The notes beneath the pieces were generated by a model, which worked only from the letters and a program-made list of their open reading frames with translations, did no database searches and had not been told where the DNA came from. A program made the translations under genes and the position numbers. 64,000 bases of DNA, taken from positions 2,356,001 through 2,420,000 of the forward strand of contig NZ_JAGYHC010000001.1 of the NCBI RefSeq assembly GCF_019837165.1. Reading direction: 5' to 3'. This document shows positions 47,816-60,073 of this stretch, piece after piece (the stretch's first letter is position 1; each line of letters begins with the position of its first letter). This stretch comes from Virgibacillus sp. NKC19-3 (GTDB lineage: Bacteria > Bacillota > Bacilli > Bacillales > Amphibacillaceae).

Positions 47816-48754
47816 TTAATCTCCCATTAGCGTACCTATTTTGATTCGTTCAACAGAACCCTGCAGATATTCGGCAACCGTCATTCGCTTTTTACCGGCG
47901 GGTTGGATTTCTTTGATTCGTATTCCTTTTTGATTCCCGCAAACCACAGTAAAGGCATCGTGATCTTTTCGAACAATTTCACCTGGCAATTCTACGTATT
48001 TTTCATTGTCTATTTCCCCCCACCAAAGCTTCATGATTTTACCAAAATATGTTGTGAAGGCAACTGGCCAGGGGTGCAAGCCTCTTATATGATTATAAAT
48101 TTCCACATTGCTCTTTGTCCAATCGACTTTTTCCTGTTCGCGTTTAATATTCATGGCAAAGGTTGCTTTTGATTCATCCTGCTTGATTGGCTTTATGTTG
48201 CCGTTGAAAATGTTAGGTAAGCTTTCCATTAGTAAATTCGCACCTACCTCTGAGAGTTTCGCATGGAGGCTTCCGGCGTGATCCTCTCTATCAATCGGCA
48301 CCGCTTGTTGGGCTAAAATATCCCCAGCATCCAGCTTTTCTGCCATATACATAAGGCTGATACCTGTCTCCTCTTTCCCTTGAAGAATGGCATAATGAAT
48401 CGGTGCTCCGCCGCGTAATTCAGGGAGCAAAGAAGCATGAACATTGATGCACCCATGTTCCGGTGTCTCAAGCAATGCATTCGGTAGTATCTGCCCATAA
48501 GCTGCTGTAATAATAACATCAGGTTCATACGTTAGAATTTCTTCATAATTATCTTTTAGCTTTTCTGGTTGAAATACAGGAATATGATGTTTTTCCGCTT
48601 CTGTTTTTACTGGGGAAGGGGTGATTACCCTTTTCCTCCCTTTTGGTCGATCCGGTTGAGAAACAACGAGAACTACGTCATATTCCGATTTCACCAAAGC
48701 TCGTAAAATAGGAACCGAGAAATCCGGTGTACCCATAAAAACAATTCTCCTCAA
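47816..48754 (-). CDS. fmt: Methionyl-tRNA formyltransferase
   Basis: Adds formyl to initiator Met-t[38 protein letters not shown] (folate-site) and [15 protein letters not shown] are signature motifs, and the C-terminal tRNA-binding domain follows at about 205-312. Length 312. In B. subtilis a peptide deformylase gene (def) lies between priA and fmt; here only a 19-bp gap exists. Confidence 0.97.
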   Translation of the reverse strand: MRRIVFMGTPDFSVPILRALVKSEYDVVLVVSQPDRPKGRKRVITPSPVKTEAEKHHIPVFQPEKLKDNYEEILTYEPDVIITAAYGQILPNALLETPEHGCINVHASLLPELRGGAPIHYAILQGKEETGISLMYMAEKLDAGDILAQQAVPIDREDHAGSLHAKLSEVGANLLMESLPNIFNGNIKPIKQDESKATFAMNIKREQEKVDWTKSNVEIYNHIRGLHPWPVAFTTYFGKIMKLWWGEIDNEKYVELPGEIVRKDHDAFTVVCGNQKGIRIKEIQPAGKKRMTVAEYLQGSVERIKIGTLMGD

Positions 48755-48773
48755 GACAAAATCCCTCTTTCCC

Positions 48774-51182
48774 TTACATTAAATGATATGGTTGCATGTC
48801 TACCGTAATAAGCAAATCCTCTTTACGCATTTCTTCAGCAAACTGGCTAAGAATCTCATTGATATAGTGCCGTAGTTGCGGTTCATTTCTATATTTTACC
48901 ATGCATTGATATCGATATCTATCCTTTATACGTGGTACCGCTGACGGCGTTGGGCCTAATACCACGGTATCATCTTTAACATTCTTTAAAAGCATTTGGA
49001 CGATCTTTTGTGTTGTCTGAGCTGTTTTCACTTTATTTTGATGCGAAACAGTGAGTAGCGCTAAAAAAACATATGGTGGATATTGAAACGCTTTTCTCAC
49101 AGCCATTTCTTTTTTATAAAATTCCTTAAAGTCATAGACACTTGCCAGTTCAATACTATAATGATCCGGTGTATATGTCTGAACGATGACTTCTCCAGTT
49201 AATTCATGCCTACCCGCACGTCCACTCACCTGTGTTAATAATTGAAATGTTTTTTCGGAAGAACGAAAATCTGGCAAATGCAACATGGAGTCAGCTGTTA
49301 ACACCCCGACTAGGGAAACATTTTCAAAATCCAATCCTTTTGCTATCATTTGTGTTCCTAGTAATATATCTGCTTCTTTATTTATAAATTGGCGCAAGAG
49401 TTTTTCATGAGAGCCTTTTCTGCGTGTTGTATCCACATCCATTCGAATAACGCGTGCCTGTGGAATGACTTGGGTTAACATTTCTTCCACTTTCTGTGTT
49501 CCTGTGCCAAAATAACGAATTAAGTCACTACTGCACTCTGGACAGTTCATAGGCATTGGCTCCTCATAGGAACAATAATGACATTTAAGCCTGTTGGTAT
49601 TTTTATGATAAGTCAGTGCAATATCACAATGGGGACATTCTTTAACATGGCCACATTCACGGCACATGACAAATGTCGAATACCCCCTTCTATTTAATAA
49701 TAAAACAATTTGTTCCCCTTTTTGGATGCGTTGCTCGATACTTTCTTTTAGACGTCGGGAAAACATGGTTCGATTGCCCGCATGAAGTTCTGACCTCATA
49801 TCCACAATTTCCACTTCAGGCATGTCCTTTTCGTTTGTCCGTTTCTGTAACGTTGCTAACTTATAAACTCCCTTTTGTGCACGGGCAAATGACTCCAATG
49901 TAGGGGTTGCACTTCCTAATATGACAGGACATTGATGGGTTTTGCCGCGATGAATCGCAACATCTCGTGCGTGATAACGTGGTTGATCTTCTTGCTTGTA
50001 ACTCGTTTCATGCTCCTCATCAATAATAATAATACCGATATTTTCAAATGGCGCAAAAACGGCCGACCTTGCCCCGACAACTACTTGCACTTCTTTTCGC
50101 TGTATCCGACGCCATTCATCGTATTTTTCCCCGGCTGAAAGTGCACTATGCATGACAGCGACATTAGAACCAAATCTACCTTTAAAGCGATTAACCATCT
50201 GTGGAGTTAGGGAAATTTCCGGTACTAGAACAATGGCCTCTTTCCCATTATGAATAACATCCTGGATGGCTTGTAAGTAGATTTCCGTCTTTCCACTTCC
50301 TGTGACCCCGTGCAGGAGAAACACATCATGCTGCTTTTCTGCTATATCTTCCTGAATGGGTTTAATAGCTTGCCGCTGTTCTTCCGTTAACTCCAAGGCT
50401 TGCGTTCTTGAAATGTTCGCATCATCGTATGGATTACGATATATTTCAGATTGATAAGACTCTAGAAGTGATTTATCCAACAACGCCTTTACAGTACTGC
50501 TTGTAGTATTCATCTTTTTAAGCAGAAGGCTTTTTTCAATTGGTTCCGGATTATCTATAAAATAAGCCAATAGTTGCTGTTGCTTTTTGGCATTGTTGGA
50601 CAAATCCTGTATAGCTTCTTCTAATAAATAGGACGGACGAGCAGGCTGAACCATGGTCACTTGTTTCTTTGTTACTTTTGATTTGACAAGATATTCAATG
50701 GAAATGTCCCCATCCTGTACGGCTTTTTGAATCTGAGTATAATTGATTGTTGATGCTTCCAATTCCTCGTAAGCAACGATATCGCGCCCTGCAAAAAGAT
50801 GCTCCAAATTATTTGGTAATGTAGCGTTCGTCAATCGCATGATTTCTTTTTTATATTGAGCTTTTAATACCTGTGGCAGCATCACTTGTAGAGACGTGAT
50901 ATAAAGGCTTAGTGTTTGATTTGCAATCCAATGCCCTAAATTCAATAATTCCGGTGTTAATGCAGGTGTTAAATCGAGTACGTCTGTGATTTCTTTTAAC
51001 TTATCAAAAGACGACTCGGAAACTTTTCCCACAACAAATCCCATCACTTTTCTTGGGCCGAATGGAACAATGACACGCATTCCATTTGTAAGTATAGCCT
51101 GAAATTTCTCCGGGATAAGATAGTCGAATGTCTGATTAATGGAACTAGCTGGTACATCAACAATAACTTTAGCGATATTCAC
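48774..51182 (-). CDS. priA: Primosomal protein N' PriA
   Basis: Replication-restart helicase that loads the replisome at repaired forks. N-terminal DNA-binding domain, Walker [18 protein letters not shown] box ([12 protein letters not shown]), a four-pair zinc site with [14 protein letters not shown] and [17 protein letters not shown], then the helicase C region with VSGRAGRHE. Length 802. Overlaps coaBC by 4 bases. Confidence 0.98.
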   Translation of the reverse strand: MNIAKVIVDVPASSINQTFDYLIPEKFQAILTNGMRVIVPFGPRKVMGFVVGKVSESSFDKLKEITDVLDLTPALTPELLNLGHWIANQTLSLYITSLQVMLPQVLKAQYKKEIMRLTNATLPNNLEHLFAGRDIVAYEELEASTINYTQIQKAVQDGDISIEYLVKSKVTKKQVTMVQPARPSYLLEEAIQDLSNNAKKQQQLLAYFIDNPEPIEKSLLLKKMNTTSSTVKALLDKSLLESYQSEIYRNPYDDANISRTQALELTEEQRQAIKPIQEDIAEKQHDVFLLHGVTGSGKTEIYLQAIQDVIHNGKEAIVLVPEISLTPQMVNRFKGRFGSNVAVMHSALSAGEKYDEWRRIQRKEVQVVVGARSAVFAPFENIGIIIIDEEHETSYKQEDQPRYHARDVAIHRGKTHQCPVILGSATPTLESFARAQKGVYKLATLQKRTNEKDMPEVEIVDMRSELHAGNRTMFSRRLKESIEQRIQKGEQIVLLLNRRGYSTFVMCRECGHVKECPHCDIALTYHKNTNRLKCHYCSYEEPMPMNCPECSSDLIRYFGTGTQKVEEMLTQVIPQARVIRMDVDTTRRKGSHEKLLRQFINKEADILLGTQMIAKGLDFENVSLVGVLTADSMLHLPDFRSSEKTFQLLTQVSGRAGRHELTGEVIVQTYTPDHYSIELASVYDFKEFYKKEMAVRKAFQYPPYVFLALLTVSHQNKVKTAQTTQKIVQMLLKNVKDDTVVLGPTPSAVPRIKDRYRYQCMVKYRNEPQLRHYINEILSQFAEEMRKEDLLITVDMQPYHLM

Positions 51183-52387
51183 TGTGCTTCATCCTTCATA
51201 TCTCGATCGATAAAGGTTAAAATTTTTTCCGCAATTTCTTGTTTTGTAGATAGTTCTATTTCTTCCTGCCTTTGGTGCTTGTTCACATACGTTACAATAT
51301 TTGTATCCCCACCAAAGCCGGCTCCTTCTGTAGAAACATTGTTAATGACAATCCCGTCCAGATTCTTTTTCGTTAATTTTTGCACGCCGTATTTCAAAGG
51401 TGTTGATGTCTCAGCTGCAAAACCTACTAAATATTGATTGGTCTTTATGTCTCCAAGTGATTGAAGGATATCTTTGGTTCGCTGCATTTCGATAAACATA
51501 TCATCCTCCTGCTTTTTCATTTTTTCATGATGCACACGTTTTGGACGGTAGTCCGCGACCGCTGCCGCTTTAATAACGATGTCACTAGCGGGGAAATGTT
51601 GATGCATTGCCTCAAACATTTCTTCTGCAGTTGTAACATCCTCGCGTCGTATCGCAGTCGTTGCAACTTCCATCTCTGTTGGTCCGGCCACAAGTGTTAC
51701 TTCCGCTCCACGTTTAGCAGCCGCTTCCGCCAAAGCGAATCCCATTTTCCCTGAAGACCTATTCGTAAAAAAGCGGACTGGATCTATTTGTTCACGTGTA
51801 GGACCTGCTGAGACCAAAACCTTTTTACCTTTTAAAAACGGATCAATAGATTGGTGATTGTTGATAACATTTATTATCTCTGCAGGTTCTTCCAATCGCC
51901 CTTTTCCTACATACCCACATGCTAAATAACCATCTCCCGGTTCAATAAAATGATATCCCCACTCCTCTAATTGTTTCATATTACTGATTACTGCAGGGTG
52001 AGCATACATATGTACGTTCATTGCCGGTGCAATATACACATCAGCAAGGGTGGCCAATAATGTCGTTGAAAGCATATCATCAGCAATTCCGTTTGCTATT
52101 TTCCCGATAATATTTGCAGTTGCTGGGGCAATTATTACAATATCTGCCCAGTCTGCAACATCAATATGCGCAATTTGAGTAGGGTCTTTTTCATCAAATG
52201 TATCTACATAAACGGAATTTCGGGATATAGCTTGAAATGAAAGTGGGGAAACAAATTCAGTAGAATTCGGTGTCATCATCACACGTACATTTGCCCCTTG
52301 CTGGGTTAATTTACTTGTTAATGCGATGGCTTTATATACGGCAATTCCACCAGACACCCCTAAAAGAACATTCTTACCTGCGACCAT
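51179..52387 (-). CDS. coaBC: Bifunctional CoaBC (Dfp)
   Basis: Makes 4'-phosphopantetheine from phosphopantothenate in two steps. N-terminal FMN-dependent decarboxylase (GVSGGIAVYKAI, IAPAMNVHMYAHP, and active Cys in ACGYVGKGRL), then C-terminal cysteine ligase with VSAGPTREQIDPVRFFTNRSSG. Length 402. Between rpoZ and priA, overlapping priA by 4 bases. Confidence 0.97.
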   Translation of the reverse strand: MVAGKNVLLGVSGGIAVYKAIALTSKLTQQGANVRVMMTPNSTEFVSPLSFQAISRNSVYVDTFDEKDPTQIAHIDVADWADIVIIAPATANIIGKIANGIADDMLSTTLLATLADVYIAPAMNVHMYAHPAVISNMKQLEEWGYHFIEPGDGYLACGYVGKGRLEEPAEIINVINNHQSIDPFLKGKKVLVSAGPTREQIDPVRFFTNRSSGKMGFALAEAAAKRGAEVTLVAGPTEMEVATTAIRREDVTTAEEMFEAMHQHFPASDIVIKAAAVADYRPKRVHHEKMKKQEDDMFIEMQRTKDILQSLGDIKTNQYLVGFAAETSTPLKYGVQKLTKKNLDGIVINNVSTEGAGFGGDTNIVTYVNKHQRQEEIELSTKQEIAEKILTFIDRDMKDEAQ

Positions 52388-52527
52388 CTTATAATCTCCT
52401 CCTTTCGAATCAATCTTCTTTCTTTATTTATAACATAAATTTCACAGGCCGTCCTTCACAAATAGTTAAAACCCCCGCAAATAGAAATAAGCGAGGGGAT
52501 TTATTTATTCTAAGAAGTTATAAAATT
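52388..52527. other. Upstream region of coaBC
   Basis: AT-rich 140 bp containing the terminator at 52472-52498. No gene is seen; a coaBC promoter is expected but not clearly recognised. Confidence 0.4.
52472..52498 (-). terminator. Terminator before coaBC
   Basis: Minus-strand CCCCTCGC pairs with GCGGGGG (one-base bulge) and is followed by TTTT. It probably ends the remA-gmk-rpoZ transcript after the repeat element. Confidence 0.65.
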
Positions 52528-52852
52528 TTAGCGTTGTGGAGAATTCATCATCCAAATAAGCCTTGCCCAGCCCCGACGTCCAACACCTATCAAACTTCGC
52601 ATTTCTCCATTACGATAAAGAAGACTTACTGATTGCGGGGCCACAGGCGTAGGCAGAAGGAAAGTCTCAACTTTGCCCTGTGGGTGGTTGACCGTCAGAA
52701 GCTTAGTCAACTTTCCCCCTGTGGTAAAAGCAGGCATCGGTATGAAGGAGAAGGAAGTTCAACTAAAAACACTACGCTGTAGAGACACACCTAACCATCC
52801 ACAGCGCTACATGCAGTTTGTATGTTGCTAATCGGGCGCTTCCACCTTTGTT
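52528..52852 (-). repeat. Dispersed non-coding repeat, copy A (full length?)
   Basis: About 320 bp, richer in GC than the flanks, beginning directly after the rpoZ stop with AACAAAGGTGGAAGCGCCCG. It contains an internal direct repeat, CCACAGGGGGAAAGTTGA and CCACAGGGCAAAGTTGA, and several inverted segments. It shares 15 identical bases with copy B (52614-52628) and a 28-base similar block with copy C. An open frame of 69 codons inside it lacks a ribosome site and is not credited as a gene. It looks like a mobile or RNA-type repeat. Confidence 0.55.
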
Positions 52853-53697
<845 letters not shown>

Positions 53698-53958
53698 TTA
53701 TTCGTCCGAATCCTCTTCATGGCTTAATACGCGCTGTCCAACAGTCTCAGGTTGTACAGCAGATAAGACGACATGGTCACTGTCTGTTACGATAACTGCA
53801 CGTGTACGTCTTCCATATGTTGCGTCAACTAATTTATTATTATCTCTAGCTATGGTGACAATTCGTTTAATCGGTGCAGATTCCGGCGATACAATCGATA
53901 TTATTCGATTCGCAGACACCACATTGCCAAATCCGATATTAATTAATCGTAAACTCAA
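53698..53958 (-). CDS. remA: Extracellular matrix regulatory protein RemA (DUF370)
   Basis: 86-residue DNA-binding regulator that activates biofilm matrix genes in B. subtilis. [18 protein letters not shown], then [13 protein letters not shown] and [17 protein letters not shown], are almost identical to the family. Whether it controls matrix genes here cannot be told from this window. It sits between yloC and gmk, as in B. subtilis. Confidence 0.95.
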   Translation of the reverse strand: MSLRLINIGFGNVVSANRIISIVSPESAPIKRIVTIARDNNKLVDATYGRRTRAVIVTDSDHVVLSAVQPETVGQRVLSHEEDSDE

Positions 53959-54031
53959 ATTTGCTCCCCCTTACCAATTAAACCTGAATTTCATTCTATC
54001 ATACGAATGATAAAAGTACATCACATACAGG

Positions 54032-54910
54032 CTATTCTATATTTTGCAGTTGTTCTTTCATTTTCTCTATTTCTCGCTTTAATGATATGCTATATTCACT
54101 AATTTTCGTATCTGTAGATTTGGAACCAATCGTATTAGCTTCACGATGCATTTCCTGTGTAATAAAGTCCAACGTTCTGCCAATTGGTTCTGCGGTGTTT
54201 AGCGTTTCTTTAAAATGCGCTACATGGCCGAGGAGGCGTACAATCTCTTCGGTTATGTCACCTTTTTCTGTAAGAAGAACAATTTCCTGATGTATGTTTG
54301 CCTCATCAATTCTAGTATCGTCTAAATGTTCTCTGATGCGTTTTTGGATTCGCTCCCTGTATTCCTCCATTACTCTTCTTCGGTCTGTTTGTAATGATGA
54401 GACGATCGTATAAATGGTAGTTAATCTTTCCTTCAAATCATTACTTAAAAATGCCCCTTCTGCTTGCCTCATCACCCGTACCTGTTCACACGCCTCGTTT
54501 GTACATGCCAGAATCGCTTCGTTTAATCCATCCGGATATTCCTCTGCTTCCTGAATTGTAATTAGATCCGGAACAGCAGCCAGGACTTCAGCAGGAATAT
54601 CCCCTATTAAATGATAACGCCTCGTTGCTTCACCTAGCTGATCCATGTATTGATCCATTAATTCCCAGTCTGTTTTCACCGTTTTTTTAACAAAACCTTC
54701 CCCTTCAATACGGATATAAACTTCTATTCTTCCACGTTCAAAATAAGATTGGATTATTTTTTTTATTTTGTCTTCCAAGAATAAAAAGGAACTAGGAATT
54801 TTTGCAGTAAAATCCAAATAACGATGATTTACACTCCGAATTTCAACTGTTACCACTGTATTTGCTAAATGATAAATACTAGTCCCATATCCAGTCATAC
54901 TCATTGCCAT
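54032..54910 (-). CDS. yloC: YicC/YloC family endoribonuclease
   Basis: YicC-type protein, reported as an endoribonuclease in E. coli. MSMTGYGTSIYHLANT at the start, EIRSVNHRYLDF, and the C-terminal DUF1732 with LDFITQEMHREANTIGSKS are signature features. ATG 54910 gives 292 residues, close to the B. subtilis 291; in-frame starts also exist at 54931 and a few codons downstream. It follows the P-type ATPase gene behind a terminator. Confidence 0.93.
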   Translation of the reverse strand: MAMSMTGYGTSIYHLANTVVTVEIRSVNHRYLDFTAKIPSSFLFLEDKIKKIIQSYFERGRIEVYIRIEGEGFVKKTVKTDWELMDQYMDQLGEATRRYHLIGDIPAEVLAAVPDLITIQEAEEYPDGLNEAILACTNEACEQVRVMRQAEGAFLSNDLKERLTTIYTIVSSLQTDRRRVMEEYRERIQKRIREHLDDTRIDEANIHQEIVLLTEKGDITEEIVRLLGHVAHFKETLNTAEPIGRTLDFITQEMHREANTIGSKSTDTKISEYSISLKREIEKMKEQLQNIE

Positions 54911-54969
54911 GATTACCACATCCATTGTCATTAATATATATTATAACGTTGATTCACCAAAAATGAAAA

Positions 54970-54998
54970 CCCGAATTGTGATTTTAACACAATCCGGG
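54970..54998 (-). terminator. Terminator after P-type ATPase gene
   Basis: Minus-strand CCCGGATTGTG pairs with CACAATTCGGG (11 bp, one mismatch) and is followed by TTTT. Confidence 0.75.
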
Positions 54999-55004
54999 CA
55001 TATA

Positions 55005-57659
55005 TTATTTTTTTGTATAACCAAATAAAACAGTTGGTATCGCGCTTAATACCAGGATAAATATCCAATCTCTTAAGCTTAAAAAAATTGTATGGAATAT
55101 TGGTTGTAGCGGCTCCCAATAGATAACAACAAGCAATAATAATAAAGAAGATAACACTGCTAGTACTAAGTAAATATTTTCAAAGGGATTTCTGGAGAAA
55201 ATCGAGTTCTCACTGCGACAGTCAAACACATGAATTAACTGGGCCATTACCAAGGTTGTAAAAGCTACTGTTTGCCCGTAAACCAGGTTATCCGGATTGT
55301 TCTGATATGTTAACATAAAAGCAATTAATGTTACGAGACCAATCATAATCCCTCGGCTAATAATCTTATACCCCATCCCACGGGCAAATACTCCTTCCCG
55401 TGGATTTCTTGGTCTTCGTTTCATCACATCCCCTTCTGCTTTATCCATGCCTAATGCCATTGCCGGAAGCCCATCTGTCACAAGATTAACCCATAGTATT
55501 TGTACAGGCACAAGGGGGAGAGGGAGTGCCAAAAGCATAGCAAACAGCATAACCAATATTTCACCAACATTCGATGCTAATAAATACCGGATGAATTTAC
55601 GTATATTTTCATATATATTTCGTCCTTCTTGAATCGCCGATTTAATCGTTGCAAAATTATCATCCATCAGGACTAGCGATGAAGCTTCTTTCGTAACATC
55701 GGTACCGCTCATTCCCATACTAATACCAATATCACTGGCTTTTATTGCTGGTGCATCATTTACCCCGTCCCCTGTCATTGCTACAATATGTCCTTTCTTC
55801 TGAAAGGCTTTAACAATTTTTAATTTATGTTCCGGTGTGACTCTTGCAAATACAAATGTATCATCAATAACATCTTCTAGTTCGGAGATGGAGAGCTGAT
55901 TTAATTGATGACCTTCCAATACTCGTCCGTGTTCAGGGAGCAGATGCAGTTTTTGTGCAATGGCACTAGCTGTTTTTACGTGATCACCTGTAATCATTAC
56001 TGTTTTTATTCCAGCCTGCCTACATTCTTCAATTGCTGATTGTACTTCTTTTCTTGGTGGATCAATCATTCCATACAATCCGATAAATGTAAGATCGTCT
56101 TCAATAAAGGCTGTATTTAATGATTCATCTTTCGGAATAGACTTTATACCAATTGCTATGGTTCGCAAGGCTTTTTCCGCCATCTGATCTACAGCCTGAT
56201 TAATATTGCTTTTGGCGGCCTTGTTTAAAACTTTTCTTCCCCCTTCTTCCATGTGAAATGTGGATCTGGGAAGCAGAACATCAGGCGCTCCCTTTGTTAT
56301 TAAAAAACGCATATTATTTTCATCTTCTACAATGACGCTCATTCGTTTTCTATCTGAATCAAAGGGTATCTCTTTGACCATACGATACTTATCACCAAGT
56401 GATGATGTTAAGCCCATCTTTCTGGCAGCAATTAAAAGCGCCCCATCCGTTGGGTCCCCATCCACATTATATTTTCCTTTTTTCACTTGTAACGAAGCGT
56501 TATTACAAAGCATTCCATATAAAAGCATTGCTTCCAAATTTGGAAAATCCGTATCAATTTTATCCTCTTCTAAAAAATAATCTCCTTGTATATCATAGCC
56601 ATCACCTGTTACATATAGTTGACTACCATTTACATAGACTTCTTTTACTGTCATTTGATTTTCTGTCATGGTACCTGTTTTATCTGAACAAATAACCGAG
56701 GCAGACCCTAGTGTTTCCACAGCAGATAATTTTCGTACAATGGCACGTTTCCTAATCATGCGCTGTACACCTAATGATAGGGCAACTGTAACAATAGCCG
56801 GTAATCCTTCCGGAATGGCGGCAACCGCTAATGAGACACCTGCTAAAAACATACTATAAACTGGATGTCCCTGGAATACTCCAACTCCAACGACTAAGGC
56901 TGTTAACACTAGAGCGACAACAATTAATATTTTCCCCAGCTCTGCTAACTTATTCTCCAGTGGTGTGCTCATCTTCTTTGTACTAACCATTAAGGAAGCA
57001 ATTTGACCCATTACTGTATGCATACCGGTCCCAACAACAATACCAACACCGGACCCTCTCGTGACCAGCGTACCCATAAATCCCATATTAACCTGATCCT
57101 GTGCTTCAAGATGATTGCTTTCAATAGCAGTAGCATGTTTCACAACAGGAAGGGATTCCCCTGTCAGCGCTGATTCCTCTGTTTCCATACTATTTGATTT
57201 TACAATTCGAATGTCAGCAGGAATGCGATCACCACTGTTCATTTTAACGACATCCCCTACAACGATATCCCTTGAGTTTATTTTTTCCCAGTTTTCATTT
57301 CGCAGGACATTCGCCATCGGGGCCGATAATTCTTTTAATTTATCAAGGGATTTCTCAGCCTTTTGTTCCTGAAAGTACCCAATACACCCATTTACCAGCA
57401 CAATGACCATAATCGCGATTGCATCAATATATTCCCCAAGCAATCCAGCTATTAAAGTTGCGGCAAGTAACACCAATACCATAAAATCCTGAAATTGTTT
57501 TAAAAAGAGTAACCATCTTGGTGTATGCTTCTGTCCTTCCAGAATATTAGAACCATACTGCTTGCGGCGCTGTTCCACTTGTTTAACGTTAAGCCCTCGA
57601 TTTGACGTGACATGCAACTTCTGTTCCACGCGATCTACATCTAATTGATACCACCTCAT
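55005..57659 (-). CDS. P-type Ca2+-transporting ATPase (YloB-like)
   Basis: P2A-type calcium pump. Start ATG 57659 (884 residues) after GGAGG; the frame extends upstream without support. Visible are the actuator TGES, ion-site [10 protein letters not shown] (about 279-288), phosphorylated Asp326 in [18 protein letters not shown], and [10 protein letters not shown] near the C-terminal third, plus about ten membrane segments. It resembles B. subtilis YloB, a spore-expressed Ca2+ ATPase. Divergent from rqcH. Confidence 0.93.
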   Translation of the reverse strand: MRWYQLDVDRVEQKLHVTSNRGLNVKQVEQRRKQYGSNILEGQKHTPRWLLFLKQFQDFMVLVLLAATLIAGLLGEYIDAIAIMVIVLVNGCIGYFQEQKAEKSLDKLKELSAPMANVLRNENWEKINSRDIVVGDVVKMNSGDRIPADIRIVKSNSMETEESALTGESLPVVKHATAIESNHLEAQDQVNMGFMGTLVTRGSGVGIVVGTGMHTVMGQIASLMVSTKKMSTPLENKLAELGKILIVVALVLTALVVGVGVFQGHPVYSMFLAGVSLAVAAIPEGLPAIVTVALSLGVQRMIRKRAIVRKLSAVETLGSASVICSDKTGTMTENQMTVKEVYVNGSQLYVTGDGYDIQGDYFLEEDKIDTDFPNLEAMLLYGMLCNNASLQVKKGKYNVDGDPTDGALLIAARKMGLTSSLGDKYRMVKEIPFDSDRKRMSVIVEDENNMRFLITKGAPDVLLPRSTFHMEEGGRKVLNKAAKSNINQAVDQMAEKALRTIAIGIKSIPKDESLNTAFIEDDLTFIGLYGMIDPPRKEVQSAIEECRQAGIKTVMITGDHVKTASAIAQKLHLLPEHGRVLEGHQLNQLSISELEDVIDDTFVFARVTPEHKLKIVKAFQKKGHIVAMTGDGVNDAPAIKASDIGISMGMSGTDVTKEASSLVLMDDNFATIKSAIQEGRNIYENIRKFIRYLLASNVGEILVMLFAMLLALPLPLVPVQILWVNLVTDGLPAMALGMDKAEGDVMKRRPRNPREGVFARGMGYKIISRGIMIGLVTLIAFMLTYQNNPDNLVYGQTVAFTTLVMAQLIHVFDCRSENSIFSRNPFENIYLVLAVLSSLLLLLVVIYWEPLQPIFHTIFLSLRDWIFILVLSAIPTVLFGYTKK

Positions 57660-57754
57660 ACTGCATTCCTCCAAATTCGTTACAACATGCAATGCTATAT
57701 TTTGAATGTATGACAACCTACTAATGGATATTTATGCAGACCTGTCCCAAAACA

Positions 57755-57763
57755 TGCTATAAT
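57755..57763 (+). promoter_or_regulatory. Extended -10 promoter of rqcH
   Basis: TGC then TATAAT (57758-57763), an extended -10 with only a weak -35 upstream. The start point falls just ahead of the ribosome site GAGGTG, giving a very short leader. Confidence 0.55.
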
Positions 57764-57781
57764 TACTCGAGAGGTGATTGT

Positions 57782-59491
57782 ATGCCATTCGACGGAATTG
57801 TTACACGAGCAGTAACAAACGAATTAAAAGAAGAAATCATTCCAGGAAAGATTACAAAAATTTATCAACCTACAAATACAGAACTCATTTTCACCATTCG
57901 GAGCAACGGAAAAAATCAAGCATTATTATTTTCCATTCATCCGACATATGCGCGTCTGCATATAACAGATGACACGTATACCAATCCAAAAGAACCACCC
58001 ATGTTTTGTATGATTCTCAGGAAACATTTATCTGGTGCAGTCATAGAGGAAGTGCAGCAATATGGAATGGAGCGTATCATCACTTTCTCTATTAAAACGA
58101 GGAATGAAATTGGGGATATTGCCTATAAAACCCTTATTATGGAATTAATGGGGAAACATAGCAATGTTATGTTAGTAGATAAAGAAAAAGGCCATATTAT
58201 AGACAGTTTGAAACATGTTTCTATCACGCAAAACCGCTACCGGATTATTCAACCAGGACAAGATTATAAGCTTCCTCCCATGCAAGACAAAGTGAATCCA
58301 TTGGATATCAATGGGGAACAATTTAAGAAACAACTTGATTTCAATGCAGGAAAACTGGATACACAAATGGTTCATGCATTTGTTGGTTTCTCCCCAGTTA
58401 TCGCCAGGGAAATCATTAACCGTGCCAACTTGGGCTCCACCAATAAATACATGGAGAAATTCATGGAAATCCAAGAAAAAATACAACATCACAGATACGC
58501 TCCCGCTATCTACCGAAATAAAAAAGAAGACTTTCACGTGCTTCCCCTTACATTCCTTGAAGGGGAAAAGGAAAGCTTTCTATCCACGAATAAGATGCTC
58601 GATACATTTTATTCCGGAAAAGCGGAGCGTGATCGTGTCAAGCAGCAAGCCAAGGATTTATATCGATTTATAAAGAATGAGAAAGATAAAAACAATCGAA
58701 AAATGAAAAAGCATAAGCAAACGATGAAAAAAGCAGAAAGTGCAAATCATTATCAAAAACTGGGTGAGCTCTTGACTGCACACATGCATCTGGTAGCACA
58801 AGGAGATACAAGTATTTCAGTAACGGACTATTATGACCCGGAGCAAAACGAAATAACAATAGATTTAAATCCAACGCAAACACCAAGTGAAAATGCACAG
58901 GCTTATTTTAAAACCTATCAAAAACTTAAAAAGTCCAGACAAGTAATAGAAAGGGAAATGATTAAAACCAAGAACGAAATGGAGTATCTGGATCAACTCC
59001 TACAGCAAATTGACGTGGCCAGTGTGGCAGATATAGAAGAAATTCGGGATGAACTACGTGAGGAAGGTTATTTAAAAAAACAAACGAAACAGAAGAAGCA
59101 TAAAAATAAACCGAAAAATCCAGTACCGGAAGCGTACAAGGCAACAGATGGCACCACCATTCTTGTCGGTAAAAATAATAAACAAAACGAATATGTCACA
59201 AGTAAACTGGCAAATCGGGATGAAATTTGGCTTCATACGAAGAATATACCAGGCTCACATGTCATTATTCGTTCCAATGATCCCAGTGAAGAAACGCTTA
59301 CAGAAGCAGCACAAATAGCAGCCTACTTCAGTAAATCACAGAACTCTTCCTCCGTTCCTGTAGATTATACAAAAATACGACATGTGAAAAAACCGAATGG
59401 GGCAAAACCTGGATATGTAACCTATGATAATCAGAAAACACTGTTTGTTACCCCACATCAAAAAACGATAAAGGCGTTGAAGAAAAAGTAA
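57782..59491 (+). CDS. rqcH: Ribosome quality control factor RqcH (NFACT, YloA)
   Basis: NEMF-family protein that adds Ala tails to stalled nascent chains on 50S subunits. The N-terminal NFACT-N domain begins MPFDGIVTRAVTNEL, a coiled coil lies near the middle (KNRKMKKHKQTMKKA region), and the C-terminal NFACT-R domain holds LANRDEIWLHTKNIPGSHVI. Start ATG 57782 after GAGGTG gives 569 residues (YloA 572). Divergent from the P-type ATPase gene. Confidence 0.95.
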   Translation: MPFDGIVTRAVTNELKEEIIPGKITKIYQPTNTELIFTIRSNGKNQALLFSIHPTYARLHITDDTYTNPKEPPMFCMILRKHLSGAVIEEVQQYGMERIITFSIKTRNEIGDIAYKTLIMELMGKHSNVMLVDKEKGHIIDSLKHVSITQNRYRIIQPGQDYKLPPMQDKVNPLDINGEQFKKQLDFNAGKLDTQMVHAFVGFSPVIAREIINRANLGSTNKYMEKFMEIQEKIQHHRYAPAIYRNKKEDFHVLPLTFLEGEKESFLSTNKMLDTFYSGKAERDRVKQQAKDLYRFIKNEKDKNNRKMKKHKQTMKKAESANHYQKLGELLTAHMHLVAQGDTSISVTDYYDPEQNEITIDLNPTQTPSENAQAYFKTYQKLKKSRQVIEREMIKTKNEMEYLDQLLQQIDVASVADIEEIRDELREEGYLKKQTKQKKHKNKPKNPVPEAYKATDGTTILVGKNNKQNEYVTSKLANRDEIWLHTKNIPGSHVIIRSNDPSEETLTEAAQIAAYFSKSQNSSSVPVDYTKIRHVKKPNGAKPGYVTYDNQKTLFVTPHQKTIKALKKK

Positions 59492-59551
59492 GATGGCTTG
59501 CTTTATTAGCACATCAAGTACCTCATTTAGGAAGGATGGCTCAAGTCACAT

Positions 59552-59587
59552 ATTGAAGGCGCTCCGTTATTTCGGGGCGCCTTCAAT
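59552..59587. terminator. Hairpin between rqcH and ohr
   Basis: ATTGAAGGCGC pairs with GCGCCTTCAAT, extended by CCG/CGG with one T-G pair; a 15-bp stem between convergent genes. Neither strand has a clean T run after it, so termination strength is unsure. Confidence 0.65.
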
Positions 59588-59590
59588 AGC

Positions 59591-60010
59591 TTACACTGCT
59601 TTTGGATTTAATTTCACTTCGATATTCCCTCTTGTTGCTTTGGAATATGGACAAACTTGGTGAGCTCCTTCTACAATTTCTTTTGCTTCTTCAGGGCTTG
59701 CACCTTCCACAGTAACATTGAGAGTAACGCCCAATTTATTACCACCGTCCGCGGCATCTTTCATAAAACTTACTTCGGCAGTCGTTTCAGACTGAATATC
59801 TTTCTTTTTTTGACTAGCTACTAAGTTTACAGCAGCGTCAAAACATGCTGAATAACCAGCCGCGAAAAATTCCTCCGGGTTAGCTCCTTTCCCTTCTTTA
59901 TTATTTGCTGGGTTCTCTAGATTCACATCTATTAAGCCGTCACTTGTTTTCACATGGCCATCTCTTCCATTTTTTGCCGTTGCACTTGATGTAAATATTA
60001 CTTCACTCAT
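59591..60010 (-). CDS. ohr: Organic hydroperoxide resistance protein (Ohr/OsmC family)
   Basis: Thiol-dependent peroxidase that reduces organic hydroperoxides. The two redox Cys are in FAAGYSACFDAAV and HQVCPYSKATRGNIEV. Start ATG 60010 (139 residues), after AAAGGAG. It lies 63 bp after a LysR gene, in the same direction, whereas Ohr is commonly controlled by the MarR-type OhrR; this suggests LysR control but does not prove it. Confidence 0.93.
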   Translation of the reverse strand: MSEVIFTSSATAKNGRDGHVKTSDGLIDVNLENPANNKEGKGANPEEFFAAGYSACFDAAVNLVASQKKKDIQSETTAEVSFMKDAADGGNKLGVTLNVTVEGASPEEAKEIVEGAHQVCPYSKATRGNIEVKLNPKAV

Positions 60011-60073
60011 GGATAACACTCCTTTTTGACTAGTTATATCTATCTCTTCCTCAATCGGACATGGATTAAACAT

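Noticed and set aside
52528-52737. 69-codon open frame on the minus strand
   Set aside because: Lies inside the repeat element, has no ribosome site and no recognisable protein features.
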